A stretch of 64,000 nucleotides of DNA from positions 706,613 through 770,612 of the forward strand of contig NC_092861.1 in assembly GCF_032062135.1 (NCBI RefSeq). Reading direction: 5' to 3'. Made by a program: the position numbers and the translations under genes. Below, piece by piece: positions 1-12,135 of this stretch (the stretch's first letter is position 1; every line of letters starts with the position of its first letter). The notes under the pieces are model-generated. The model was not told the origin of the DNA, searched no databases, and saw nothing but the letters and a program-made list of their open reading frames with translations. This DNA comes from Pyxicephalus adspersus. Taxonomy: Eukaryota > Chordata > Amphibia > Anura > Pyxicephalidae.

Positions 1-525
1 NNNNNNNNNNNNNNNNNNNNNNNNNNNNNNNNNNNNNNNNNNNNNNNNNNNNNNNNNNNNNNNNNNNNNNNNNNNNNNNNNNNNNNNNNNNNNNNNNNNN
101 NNNNNNNNNNNNNNNNNNNNNNNNNNNNNNNNNNNNNNNNNNNNNNNNNNNNNNNNNNNNNNNNNNNNNNNNNNNNNNNNNNNNNNNNNNNNNNNNNNNN
201 NNNNNNNNNNNNNNNNNNNNNNNNNNNNNNNNNNNNNNNNNNNNNNNNNNNNNNNNNNNNNNNNNNNNNNNNNNNNNNNNNNNNNNNNNNNNNNNNNNNN
301 NNNNNNNNNNNNNNNNNNNNNNNNNNNNNNNNNNNNNNNNNNNNNNNNNNNNNNNNNNNNNNNNNNNNNNNNNNNNNNNNNNNNNNNNNNNNNNNNNNNN
401 NNNNNNNNNNNNNNNNNNNNNNNNNNNNNNNNNNNNNNNNNNNNNNNNNNNNNNNNNNNNNNNNNNNNNNNNNNNNNNNNNNNNNNNNNNNNNNNNNNNN
501 NNNNNNNNNNNNNNNNNNNNNNNNN
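1..525. other. Assembly gap (run of N)
   Basis: All bases are N. The tandem array that follows begins directly at the gap edge, so the gap probably reflects an unresolved part of that array. Confidence 0.99.
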
Positions 526-1360
526 TGCTATCTATCAAAATGAACAGAAAAAGTTCTATAAACAATATGGATATTTCACTCTGATACCACTTGCAATCTA
601 TCAAAATTAACAGAAACATGTCTGTATTTCTGTAAAAAAAAAAAAAGCTTTTTAATTTTTATAGCATTTGCAATCTACAGAAATAGGCAGAAAAATGTCT
701 GTATTTTTTTATAAAAATATAAGGATATTTATATCTGAAACCACTTGCAATAACCAAATAACCAAAATAACCAAAAATTTTCTCTATTTCTTTAAAAAAT
801 ACAGATAATAAAATTCTGATACCACTTGCAATCTATCAAAATGAACAGAAAAAAATCCTGTATTTCTGTAAAAAAAAAATTCAGATATTTCATTTTGATA
901 CCACATGGTATCTATTAAAATGAACAGGGAAAATTCTATATTTCTGTAAAAAAAAATTTTTAATTATGATACCACTTGCAATCTAAAAAAATAGGCAGAA
1001 AAATGTCTGTATTTTTGTAAAAAAAAAAAAAAAATTGGGATATTTATATCTAAAACCATTTGCTATCTATCAAAATAAACAAAAAATTCTATATTTCTGT
1101 AAAAAAAATACAGATATTTAATTCTCATACCACTTGCTATTTATCAAAATTAACTGTAAAAAATCTGTATTTCTGTAAAAAAAAATACAGATATTTAATT
1201 CTGATACCACTTGCTATCTCTCAAATTAAACAGAAACATTTCTGTATATCTGTAAAAAAAGTGCAGATATTTAATTCCGATACTACTTACTATCTATCAA
1301 AATAAACAAAATAATTTCTGTAAAAAAAAAAATACAGATATTTAATTCTGATACCACTTG
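526..1360 (+). repeat. AT-rich tandem array, unit about 75 bp
   Basis: About eleven diverged units of 71-78 bp. Each holds the landmarks ataccacttgctatctatc, then a aacagaaa block, then ttctgtatttctgt followed by an A-run and acagatatttaattctg. The spacing of the ATACCAC landmark is 77, 76 and 71 bp between 1127 and 1351. Short open frames here are only a product of the repeat. The same unit recurs at 2009-2139, 32005-32160 and, inverted, at 39500-39712, each time next to hAT-related sequence, so it is probably a subterminal repeat of that transposon family rather than a centromeric satellite. Confidence 0.85.
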
Positions 1361-2008
1361 GTTTCCCTGATAAGACATCCCCATCAAATAGACCACCCCC
1401 CGATTTTTGCTCAAAAAATTAAAATAAGGCACCCCCCGCAAATAAGACACCTGCCACTGTGTGCCTCTGTTTCATTTCTCGATGCTGGCTGCATTGCAGA
1501 GTGAAACTGAAAGTAACTTCAAAGGACAAGCAAGTTGCTGATCCCTGCCCTAACGGAGTCTGTTACCCGGTGAGTCAGTGATCAGAAGGGGACAATGAAT
1601 GGCACATAGTGATCAGAAGGGGGCAATGAATGGCACATGAGTGATCAGAAGGGGACAATGAATGGCACATGAGTGATCAGAAGGGGACTATGAATGGTAC
1701 AGAGTGATCAGAAGGGGGCAATGAATGGCACATAGTGATCAGAAGGGGACAATGAATGGTACAGAGTGATCAGAAGGGGACTATGAATGGCACAGAGTGA
1801 TCAGAAGGGGACAACCAATGGCACATGAGTGATCAGAAGGGGACAACCAATGGCACATGAGTGATCATGAGTGATTTTCAACAATAAATGTGCACTGTAG
1901 TCTTCTTCATGGAAAAATAAGATATAACCCTGAAAATAAGACTTAGGGCATTTTTTGGCATTTCAAAAAATATAAGACAGTGCCTTATCATAGTGGAAAC
2001 AGGGTATC
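1361..2008. mobile_element. Small non-autonomous element with inverted ends, inserted in the 75-bp array
   Basis: The left end begins with gtttccctgataagacatcc and the right end, read on the other strand, begins tgtttccactatgataagg. Both halves hold ATAAGACA-type motifs and the known-looking pattern of gaaaataagac repeats. The 75-bp array is cut after gataccacttg and resumes with tatctaaataaacag, which together rebuild one unit. The core holds a 31-bp minisatellite. No coding capacity. The superfamily is not assigned. Confidence 0.55.
1578..1860 (+). repeat. 31-32 bp minisatellite, nine copies
   Basis: Nine head-to-tail units with core gtgatcagaaggggac and aatgaatggcaca. Units differ at a few sites (gggac/ggggc, ggcacatga/ggtacaga). 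It ends in a short incomplete unit. Confidence 0.9.
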
Positions 2009-2139
2009 TAAATAAACAGAATGAAATGAACAGAAAAATTTTGTAAAAAAAATTTAGGATATTTAATTCTGATGCCACTTGCTATTTATCTAAATGAACA
2101 GAAAAAATTCTGTATTTCTGTAAAAAATTGCAAGCGAAA
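2009..2139 (+). repeat. Continuation of the 75-bp AT-rich array
   Basis: Nearly two more units of the 526-1360 array, continuing after the inserted element. The array ends at about 2139, where hAT-related sequence in reverse orientation starts. Confidence 0.75.
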
Positions 2140-2815
2140 AAGACTGGTACGTGAATAATGCAGAGTGTGGGCAGCTTTTACCCTCTTCCTCCCTCTCCCT
2201 CTGCAACCTCCTCCTCCTCTTCCTCCTCCTTCTCCTCCTCTTCTTCCTGCCTATTATGATCTCCTTGTTTGCCCCATGTCGGATCATGGACATCATCATC
2301 ATCATCAGAAGGATCCGTTTCCCTATATGTGCCAAAAGGAAGCAGCGGCCTTTTGGAGCCAGTTTGAATTGGCTTGTCTGGCTCAGAGTGGTCTGGTGAA
2401 AAGTAAGTGGCGGGAAAGCCTGTGAACTGATTCTCTTCATCAGATGACTCAAACAACTGAGGATCTTGAAGGAATGCTTGTAACTCCGCCTCTCCAACCC
2501 TCGGTGGGACTCCTCTACTTACTGCCGTACACGTGACTTTCCAGCCGCTGATGAAGAATTAGGAGGAACAGGTGTATCATGGACTGTTTGGGACACCTGT
2601 AAGGCCTGTGTCTGGGACTGGGATGAAGAGGGGGTACAATCACTAGACCCAGGCTGGGTCATGTACTCCACTATGTCTTCTGCCTGCTGTGGCAACAATG
2701 GACGCCCACCACCAACAGCAGCGCTTCTTGTTCTTGGGTCTGCAGCTAAAAACAAACTCATACTGCTTTGCTTGCCACCCCTGCCAAAGCTGCCTTTTCC
2801 TTCTTGGCCAGACAT
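2140..2815 (-). pseudogene. hAT-family N-terminal acidic region, inverted fragment
   Basis: Read on the minus strand, 2815 to 2519 gives a low-complexity, Ser/Gln/Pro-rich stretch, and 2456 to 2178 gives an acidic stretch with SDDDDDVHDPTW followed by a poly-Glu run. The second part matches the plus-strand stretch at 37631-37850 in the complete-ended hAT element below (shared blocks around SGS/QTGSKR, PFGTY and a Glu run), so the two are reverse-oriented copies. Stops separate the pieces. Here the acidic region abuts the 75-bp array directly, as if the transposase body had been lost by internal deletion. Function unknown; a transposase N-terminal tail is the best guess. Confidence 0.55.
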
Positions 2816-2819
2816 TGTA

Positions 2820-3205
2820 GAATTTTTTTGTGTGGCTTGACACCCTACAAAATATCACTCTGCATTCTTCATGTACCAGTGGGGCAAGTCATAGTCGTCC
2901 ATTGTCGGAAGCTGCCTGTCACCTATGCTATGCCTCAACAACCGCGATCACCACCGCAAGAACCAGCTCTAGAGCACCTTTCGGCCCAGTTAGATGTTCA
3001 CATGTGTGGGCATTTTTTAATGTCCAAATTGATGACACTATGGTCAACTGCAAACTGTGTGCTCAACACTTGAAATGAGGCAAAAACACAAACAAACTTG
3101 GAACACGTTGCATAAGCACTCATTTAAAAAGCCACCACCCGGTAACCTGGTGGGGACACCTGGTCAAAGCACAGAGCACTGTGCGACCACCTCCGCCCAA
3201 GTGAC
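2820..3205 (+). pseudogene. hAT transposase fragment: BED zinc finger
   Basis: The plus strand encodes a BED-type finger: a VWAFF start near 3006, CKLC at about 3051-3062 and the paired histidines of THLKSHHP near 3120-3140. BED fingers bind DNA at the N-terminus of hAT transposases. A TGA replaces a basic residue after CAQHLK. The nucleotides align well with 37855-38200 in the fuller hAT copy, including shared flanks. Nothing of the catalytic domain follows; L1 sequence starts about 90 bp downstream. Confidence 0.75.
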
Positions 3206-3297
3206 CTTGTGACCTTTTAGCAAATGTTTCTTTTGCTTTGTGGGGGTTTATTATGTGAAATCCTTTCTCGAAATCTTTGCCTCAAGTACAAAGCACA

Positions 3298-5817
3298 GAG
3301 ATGGGGAATATGACATTCTCTGACCATGCACCGATTTCGATCACGATATTGTCTGATGCCTCCCCCCCTAAGGGTGGTTCCTGGTATCTGAATTAATCTC
3401 TCTTATCCTCTGGTGATTTTGGGACTCATTTGGAAAGAAAGATATCGGCCTTCTTCAATAGAAACGAAGCATCTGTTTCTAGCCACCTAAATGTATGGGA
3501 AGCCCATAAATGTTTTGTGAGCGGTTTATTAATCCAACAAGGCCATAGGATTAAAAAAGAGTGCCAACAGCTGCTAAGACAGCTACTTCAGGATCTGTAG
3601 GTTCTGGAGAATAGACATAAAAGTGACCAACCCCCGGACACGGAGCACAATTAGTGGAACTGAGAGGGAGAATAAATTTGCAGTTCTGTTCCCAAGTCCC
3701 AATTAGACAAATGCAGGGCTTTTTTTTATGATTATAATAATAAATGTGGAAAAGCTCTAGCGCGTGCCATAAGAGTTAAAAGGGCCCGTGCCTTTATTCC
3801 TTGCATCCAGTCGAGTGCTGGTACCCTTCTATATCGTTCTCAGGATATAGCTGATGCTTTTAAGGAATTATATTTTAAACTTTATAATTTAAGGGGGAGC
3901 TTTGAGGAGGGTCCCTTGGACGCAGTTGAGACACATATACCTGAATACCTAGCGGCCTCCGGTATCCCTAAGATTCCGGAAGAGGCCCTTGCAGCTCTAG
4001 ATGTTCCTATTACTTCAGCAGAGTTACAAGCAGCTGTAACAAAAACAGCCACGGGTAAGGCCCCAGGCCCCGACGGGTTTACTTTAGCCTAATATAAGCG
4101 GTTTCTCCCTCAACTCTCCGCCCCTTTTTTGACGGCCTTTAACGCACTCTCTCCGGAACACCCATTGCCTGCTGACTCCACATATCACAGTCATCCCAAA
4201 ACCAGACAAAGATGCTATGTTGTGTGCAAACTATCGCCCGATATCACTTTTGAATTGTGATGCTAAGCTTTTTTCTAGCATCTTGGCCTGAAGGCTAACA
4301 CCCATCCTGCACCGCCTTATTCACTCGGACCAGAGTGGTTTCCTTCCATTTAGGGAGGCAAGGGATAACACTACTCATACGCTGAACTTGATCCACCACG
4401 TGACTGTACACAAAATTCCTTCTATGATTTTCTCAGCAGACGCTGAAAAAGCATTCGATTGCGTGAACTGGGCGTATATGCACCAGGTCCTTAATTTTAT
4501 TGGCATTCCTAGCAAGCTGTTTATTCTAGCAAGCTGTATGTTTGGATACAGGCCCTTTATGGAACCCTACCGCTTCTGTTCGAGTTAATGGCATTCTTTC
4601 CCGTCCGTTCTCTATTGGCACAGGACAGTGATGCCCGTTGTCTCCCCTACTCTTTATTCTGCTCCTTGAACCCTTGCTAGGCCATATTCGCAAGAACCCA
4701 GATATTGAGGGTGTTAGGGTGGGTTCCTTTGATCACAAAGTGACTGCATATGCGGACGATCTTCTTTTTTATATTACTGGTCCACAGGTGACCCTTCACA
4801 ACCTGCTACTAGAGCTGCGTAGTTATGCTCAGTTCTCCGACTATAAAATCAATTTACAAAAATCAGAGGTGCTGGACATTAACTTACCACCGCGTTGCGG
4901 AAAGCGTTAGCACCCTCCTTCCTGTTTAAATGGGCTCGAGGTTTTGTCAGATACCTGGGCACTAATATCCCTGCTGACATTAGAAGAGTTGTAGAATTGA
5001 ACTTTGTACCACTGCTTAACATCATACACAGCAATGGCGGCAACAGAGCTATTCTTGGTTTGGACAATGTAATATTTTAAAAATGAACATCATGCCACGT
5101 CTTCTCTATTTACTGCAAACGTTACCTGTACGTATTCCTCTTCATTTGTGGCATAAAATTCACTCAGAGTTCTTGAGATTTGTATGGAACACAGATACCC
5201 CTCATCTTAAATGTATTCTTCGACTCCCAAAGGATCAGGGGGGGATGCCCTTCCCTGACCCGATACTGTACCACAAGGTGGTACATCTGACCCGGTTTGT
5301 AGACTGGTGCAGACACGCCAGCTTTAAAGGATGGGTGACATTGGAGGATGCGCAGTCTCCTATAATGCTAAGTTTTGTTGCATGGTCCTCGGTTGAGGAC
5401 ACGGTTGCCCTACGCCGGCACCCCCTGATAGGTGAGACGCTTAGAGTCGTGGCGAGATATTTCTGTGCGGAAGGAATTAACGTGTTCCCCTCTCCTATGT
5501 CCCCTATTCTAGATCACCCCAAGTTTCTGACTAGCAGGAGAGACCCAGTATATAAGATCTGGATTGAGAGTGGTGTTTATCGGGCTACTCATTTCCTACA
5601 CCATTCCCTCTGGTCCACTACAGGCCAGCTCCAAGTAGACCATTCTCTTCCTAATCTGGGTATCTGGAGAAAGATCCAATTTCAACATTTTATAAAGTCA
5701 CTGCCGCCGGCTCAAGATTTTGACCGCCCTCTTGGCCCGCTGGAGAGTATGTGTGTAAATGGCGATCCCTTGAGAGGAGTACTTTCCCATACTGTTGGGT
5801 TAGCACAATTTATTTAA
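3298..5817 (+). pseudogene. L1-like LINE ORF2 fragment (endonuclease end to RT and beyond)
   Basis: A 5'-truncated, decayed L1-type ORF2. It starts near the end of the endonuclease (SDHAPIS at about 3319-3339), passes the linker (KAPGPDGFT at about 4055-4080), and reaches the RT, with AEKAFDCVNW near 4441 and the catalytic YADDLLFY at about 4749-4772. The thumb and C-terminal region follow, with the last open stretch at 5083-5817. Stops and frame changes occur near 4090, 4290, 4590, 4640, 4907 and 5080. RT and endonuclease together copy L1 RNA into new sites; this copy cannot. No 3' tail or target duplication was found. Confidence 0.85.
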
Positions 5818-8100
5818 TATCAGTTATGTCTCACCAACAATAATGCTTCACCAGTATATACTGATATATGTATACCAGACATGAGGTCATCTTAAAGGAA
5901 TGCAGCATACCCTTTAACTGGCATCCTTATAAGGTAAAAGGCTGGTTAAAGGATGATCATTGGTCAGTAATGGTCAAACACTGGCCTTTGTCTTGGTTCC
6001 TGGGTAGTTAAAAACACAGTGTCACACCTAATGAGGAGTCTTGACCAGAGCTTGCTGAATGCAACATGTTTCTTTGATCATCTGCCAAGTTCTCTCTTTT
6101 TCTCTATTTCTGAATATAAAATCAGTAATCAATGCAACTTGATAGTAGATTGCTTACTGTTCCAGTGGGAGTTTTATTGTCTGCGTATAAAAGGTGTTGG
6201 ATATGAATATTTTTACAAAAATGTAAGCTCCCTCATGTTTTTTGTTTGACAATGTATTTTGTATTTACAAGTTTGAAGTACGTAAATGTCCTTTTTTATA
6301 TAAAAAAAAGAATGAATATGCAATTAACCTGGACAACTAATTGAGAACCAGTTTGTATAGCAAGTGGAAGTGTGTTTGTATACAATAGTGCTAAGATCAG
6401 GAAGCACAATGACAACAAACCAATAACACAACTACAAATGTACACAGGAGCTGTGTGGGAACAAATCAACATGAGTGCAAATGTCAGACTATTAAAATAA
6501 AAACAAAGAAATAAAAACCATGACAATTTATTCAGAAAAGAATATGTACATAATACATTCAAATACCAATATGTGACAATGTGACTTTGAGAATTGGACA
6601 AAGGCAAACAGGGGGTCAAGTAACAGTTTGGAGTGGAAACCATGCAGACATTTATATTGAATATTTGTGGGAAAAATGACAAAACATCGCTGAAGAATTG
6701 CTAAATTGCAATGTACAATGTCATGCTGGGGACAGGACTGTGAGAGGAGCAATGGGCCTGGAAATTGTGATGTTTCTGGCATTAGACTCTCTGAGCTGAT
6801 AGGCACCAATAAGTTTTTATGAACTGGGCAGGTAGGTGCTGCCCTTACCCTCCATGTTGCCCATGTAGACAATGTTTTGTAAATCTGACCCTAAAGCTAC
6901 GTACACACGTCAGATTTTTCTCGCCCGATAATCGGCAACCGAATTATTCCTGTAGGAAACACGGAAAGTTAATTGGTTTTATTGGGGACCAAAACTCTGT
7001 GACCACAGTGAGCATAGCACAGATCCTGGCCCTGTATCGGTACACTCAGGTATGGGAATGGGACCTCCATAACTCTGGTTTTATCATTGCTGCTTAATAG
7101 GAGAATAATTGGGTTACATTGACAACCTGGGAAACTCATGTGAGGGAATAGATTGGGCAAACCCTGATAAATCAGATACACCCCAAAGTCTGATTGGATT
7201 TTCCTTAATTATAATTCATTGGGGAGTTTTTAATATTATTAATAAAGAACTGTAGATTATTGGAAAGAACAGCAAATTTGAGTATCAAAAGTGAGAAACA
7301 ATAAAACACCCCTGCACCCCTGCACCCCTGACCTCTGCAGATCACTCCCTCTTCTAATCACCATTGCACCCCTTACAAATGTTGGTCTTATTTTCACCAC
7401 CTTTAACCATTGGTCACTTCTGTACCCCACTCCAAGCACTAATGACCGATGCATCCCCCAAATATTCTCTGTATTGCCCGACTCGTAACTTCTGCACAGC
7501 CATTAAAAGATCATCTCTGCACCACCCTAACATTAGTACCCACTACTATACCACTCTGCCAATCACCTCTGTATCCATGTGTTGGCCTTTACACCACTTT
7601 ACTCCGCATTCCATATTGTGTACAGATATCCCCCCAAATAGCAATAGACCTAAAAGAGCATATGCTGGGGAAAGAAAAGAGAGTGAAATGAGGCCTACTC
7701 CTCAATACACTGCCGTGATGCCAGGACTCCTTGGTAGCTGTATACCCTACAAGGCACCTACCCCTTCCCAAGTACTTCCATATACCTCCCTATCAGCTCT
7801 CCAAATCTACCAATTCATGTTTTTTCAAAGATGCTGGGGGAGCACTCCAGCTCTCCCCTGGCAATATCTTCCTGCCGGTAACATGGTTCCTCTGCTAGGA
7901 TGAGGACATTCTCTCTATGAACTTCGGGACAGGACTACATGACTACAGGAGCAACTTCCTCTCTCCTCACCTCCATAAAATAGGGGGAACGTGTCCTATA
8001 ATCCCTGGTATAGCTAGGAACAATGTGATAAGGGCACAGGAATGGAGAAATATACAGGAGGTTAGGATCTCAATAGAATTCTGGTAGAATCAATTAGGAT
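5818..8100. other. Non-coding region with degenerate repeats
   Basis: No gene was recognised. At about 6895-6945 lies an interspersed-repeat end of the form gctacgtacacacgtcag. At 7300-7640 is a C-rich degenerate tandem repeat with recurring ctgcacccc and ttggtc blocks. The open frames across 7291-7903 come from this repeat and lack recognisable domains. Missing V2R exons 1-2 were looked for here and not found. Confidence 0.5.
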
Positions 8101-8179
8101 TCTGTCACCTTAAGACACAATAGAATGGGGTGCAATAAATGCATTGTGGGGGGTCAGCTTAATAGTGGTAAGCAGTCAG

Positions 8180-8968
8180 AGAGTGACACAATGGCGCAGG
8201 TCACACAGGGATTTGCCTGTTTTCTTTATTTTCAGCCACAAGCAAAATATAACGCCTTTACATACAGGCAAAAACACAAAATAAATTCCTGCTCGGCTGA
8301 GCACTAACTAGACACAAGATCACGCTTTCTATACGGGCGGCTTACTACCAGCCACGCGACACAACTCCAAGTAAACTTACACTGTCTATTTTGTCATTTT
8401 AGCAGACTTTAGCAGCAATGGTGAAAGACGGTCTGTTCAACCAGTTCCCCCAGCTACACATGCTCATAGCGCAGACCTTTATAGCCCTGAAATGAGCTGA
8501 TCTCCATCACCTGGCTGAGAGCTATATAGGAAACCTGTTTTGGACAGGAAGGGAATGAGGAGCCCCACGACCAACCTGCTCATCATTCCAAAAAATCCAG
8601 ACCCGACAACACCATTTACCAAAGTCCTCAGCAAACAATGTTATCCCAAGGCAACCCATCTTTCCTGGATTTCTGATATCTCACCCAGCGTTTTCTAGCT
8701 GAGATATCCACATTCTGTAGCCTAGTACATTGTATATCAAAGAAACCTAGGCGAAATATAACGACTTTTCCAATCACTGTCTCACAGCATTAATAGGATA
8801 TTTCACTAGAAGAAAATGCTCATTAAACAGACTGACCTAACCAACACAGAACAAAATAACTAATAATATTCCTCCCAACCATCTATACTTACCATACTTG
8901 TGCACTACCAATCAGAATACCTGGCACTTATAGATATAGATAGCTTGTGGCCGACTCCCCCGTGACAA
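8180..8968 (-). mobile_element. Candidate solo LTR
   Basis: On the minus strand the segment begins near tgtcacgggggagtcggcc, holds a TATATAG box at about 8525 and an AATAAA polyadenylation signal at about 8226, in the order expected of U3, R and U5. The exact 3' edge and a target duplication could not be fixed, so the call rests on layout alone. It lies just upstream of the first visible V2R exon. Confidence 0.35.
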
Positions 8969-9123
8969 TGAGTCCAGCAGCCATTTGTTAGGCCCATGCA
9001 CTGTCTTATGTTCTCCAAAACTGCTGAAATCAGCATCAGCTACATAGCCATAATATATCTGTATCATAAAAAATAAGGTTTTTATATTAGTGCATGAAGA
9101 AATCCAATAACTCTATTTTACAG

Positions 9124-9945
9124 ATCAGTTATGGGGCAACCAGACATGTTCTCAGTAACAGAAATATCTACCCAATATTCTTCCGGACAGTTCAGAGTAA
9201 CCAGGCCATTTATTTCATACTCTCGGGTCTTCTCAAAATCTTTCACTGGACGTGGGTTGGAGTTCTGTCTTCTGATGACGACTCCGGTAATGAGGAAACC
9301 CAACTTCTCACCCAATATCTGGCCATGGAGGGAATTTGTGTTGCCTACATGATTAAGATTAAGTTGGAACGCATGAGTATTACAGAGGAAATATTTAAAA
9401 AAAGCATTGAGACCATCAGAAGGTCATCTGCTGAGGTTATAGTTCTTTGTGGGACCTATTCTTCATTTATGGCCAATCTTCTGACTGAAGTAAGCCATGT
9501 GATACGTGATAAAACTTTGGTTTTTGGACCAATATTTGCCTCGAAAACATTCCTCATGGAACATTATAAAGAAGCTGTTGATGGTAGTCTGGCTGTACAA
9601 TTTTATAATCTTCCTGTTCCTGATATGAAGAGTTTCTATGACAGTTTTCAGGTTGTGAACTAGCCTGAGGACACATTACTGGGACACATATGGCTGCTAC
9701 ATTTACACTGTTCAGGAGCCAAGGAGTCCTTTAACAGATTTTATAAAGATATATACAAATTTCCTCTACACAATTGCTCTGGTACTGAACGTGTCACTTC
9801 CTTCAATAGTTTTCAAAGTCCGGGATTAACTGATCGAGTATATAAAGCAGTTTATTCATTGGCTGATGCTGCACATGACATGTATTTGTCCCAAGTCAAT
9901 CAGGCTGCAGATAAGATAACCCGGGAACATAAATACCCCCATCAG
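9124..9945 (+). pseudogene. V2R exon 3 (ligand-binding domain) with in-frame TAG
   Basis: The acceptor is ctctattttacag ending at 9123 and the donor is gtaag at 9946; the length, 822 bp, is a whole number of codons. It starts with ISYGAT, the usual opening of V2R exon 3, and carries family landmarks such as FFRTVQSN and FHWTWVGV. The stop TAG lies at 9661-9663, directly before PEDTLLGHIW, a segment that is normally PED..L..FW in this family. The last 94 codons after the stop remain open and end with a recognisable EHKYPHQ. Confidence 0.9.
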
Positions 9946-10638
9946 GTAAGCAATGACTTTATATACAATGCATATGATGTACAGTATCAATATCTTGCAT
10001 ACGTGTAGATAATATATACCCCCATCCCTTACAAACAATAGAAAGGAAATTGCATGAATGGTAGCTGATTGTTACTGCAAATGTTTTGACATTCATAGCT
10101 AGAAGTTTGCAGTTTGAGAACTGGGAACCTGTAGAGTTTACTATGGATTGGTTACATTGCATACTTCTTATTGGCTCCTTATTCAGGGGACCGGTATATA
10201 ACAACATGAACTTTGGACATTGGTACATTTAGGGTGTACTTACCTTTTCCATGTGACTCATTTACATTTTGTTTCTTTTAGATTAGGAGAATAAATATAC
10301 CATATCGTTTTTCTAATGTTACGGTTTTTCTTTTCTGTGTCAGTTCACTATCTATGAGTGAGTTATCGATAAGAATTAGTCAGTGCTATGTCAGTGAGAT
10401 TACATATCAATACAAAATCATTAACTCTGTCATTTAATGTTTCAAATCCTTCCAAGCTGCCTTGTCAAGCTGACCCAATGAAGCAACTAGATAGGCTGTG
10501 AAAAGTCCTTATCATTACAAGGACAAGCTAAATGTGACTGTCTACTACTAGATAAATGAGAACCTTCACAGAGTTATGCAATGTCTAGTTTTGTGAATAA
10601 GAAATCTATGACCAGTTTTCTCTTTTCTCGTGTGATAG

Positions 10639-10854
10639 CTTCACCATTGGGTCAAGAATCTGAAAAGCTTGGAGGGAAATCTCCTTTTTCATGAAAATGG
10701 AGAACTGATCACAAGATTCCGAATCGTGAACTGGAGGTGTTTGAGCAACAAGTCCATACTTCGAAAATATGTTGGTAACACTATCACCAATGGATCTCAG
10801 CGGTCTTTTCACATTCGGGCAGAGAGAATACAGTGGAAAAATGGTTCTACCAAG
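10639..10854 (+). CDS. V2R exon 4 (end of the flytrap domain)
   Basis: The acceptor AG is at 10637-10638 and the donor gtta at 10855. The exon has 216 bp (72 codons, phase 0 at both ends), slightly short for the family. It encodes LHHWVKNL, then LLFHENGEL and IVNWRC, matching the conserved F-x-E/D-NG and IVNW blocks of V2Rs, and ends with IQWKNGSTK before the cysteine-rich exon. It is open throughout. Confidence 0.85.
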
Positions 10855-11192
10855 GTTAGATATGGAGTTTATATTCTATAGGAAATGATTGTTGTTACCC
10901 TGAGATAAAATAAATATCTGATGGCAGAAGTCATCCGGAACAGAACGACCTTCATAGGAATTCTTAGGACAGGAGAACCATCTTAAAGCTGTAAGACAAT
11001 TCATTACAAATCCAAATTCTAGGTTTATTCCTCATTTAAAGCTAAACTTCAGTCAACATCTTAATGGTCCGCTTAAACCTTACTCTCCTCCCTTTGTGTA
11101 GCACTCCTTGATATTTTTTTATTTCAATCTTTTTATTGGGTTTTAAACAGAAATTTTACACATTTCAACACAAATAAATAGTAATGTCCTAT

Positions 11193-11207
11193 TTTATTAT
11201 TATTATC

Positions 11208-11240
<33 letters not shown>

Positions 11241-11380
11241 AAACAGGATTTATTTAGCGCCAACATATTACGCAGCGCTGTACATTAAAGTGGGGTTGCA
11301 AATGACAGACCAATACAGACCATAACACAGGAGGAGAGGCCCCTGCCCGGAAGAGCTTACAATCTAGGATTTGGATCTTT
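11193..11380 (+). repeat. (ATT)n microsatellite and interspersed repeat
   Basis: A run of ATT units to about 11240 leads into aaacaggatttatttagc and gcagcgctgtacatt, a repeat that recurs at 41062-41135 (gatttatatagcg, gcagccatataaatt). It ends with gaagagcttacaatcta, a block also resembled at 25450. It looks like a common amphibian interspersed family. It lies in V2R intron 4. Confidence 0.6.
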
Positions 11381-11819
11381 TGTTTCAGCAAACAAGTCCT
11401 TAACATTTATTTTTCTTTTAAAACTTTATTTATAACCACAAAAGAAATGGTTATAAATGAGGTAAGAACATATTAAAATAGCGTATTTGTATTAATTGCA
11501 AGTACAAAAATGCAAGAATACCAAGATAGGCTCAGTTCCATTATCAAACAAATAACGACAGTGAGCATAAAAACATCATATAAAATTATTTAATGACCAT
11601 CTAATAATATCTTTATGTTCACAGTGTATTATTTTTTACTGAGCCATTACTATAATAAAAATTATAATATCAAAAAACTTTTTTTGTCTGTTTCCTCCAT
11701 TTTCTACATTTTCTTCTTATACACAATAATTAGTGTGAACAAGAAATGAAGGGAGGGCATATAAATTCTAACCTGGAATAATATAATTATATTACCCTCT
11801 AAATCTTATCAATGAGACT

Positions 11820-12135
11820 AAGGGATGGATACAATCATGTAAAAATATCTAAACTCTGAGAAATGTAAATTGTGCAACATAGAATGGCGATATCGGTATA
11901 TGACCCCGATCCTCGGCATCCAGGGTGTGTTCCATATAGGCATACCATTTGTCAAAAAACTTGGTTACAACATTATCTCCTGAATCCTCGGCCTCAAATA
12001 AATCCCTGTAATATAACATTTGCATGGAAGATTCAATCATTTTCAAACTAGGTGGATCCTTGTGAATCCATTGCAGCATAACTGCTCTACGTGTTGCCAA
12101 CAGATACAATGATATCCAAAATTTAGTTCCTTTCC
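11820..12135 (-). pseudogene. L1 ORF2 C-terminal fragment, antisense in V2R intron
   Basis: The minus-strand frame from 12109 to 11849 encodes LLATRRAVMLQWIHKDPP and further C-terminal L1 ORF2 sequence. It is the downstream part of the same minus-strand L1 whose RT lies at 12660-13230. Between the two lies a piggyBac relic, and about 1 kb of L1 is missing. Confidence 0.7.

Noticed and set aside
2151..2425. Plus-strand open frames opposite the acidic hAT region
   Set aside because: Shadow frames of the minus-strand acidic/poly-Glu stretch; the matching hAT copy shows which strand is coding.
7291..7903. Overlapping open frames up to 179 codons
   Set aside because: They cover a C-rich degenerate tandem repeat and have no domain or splice logic with the V2R downstream.
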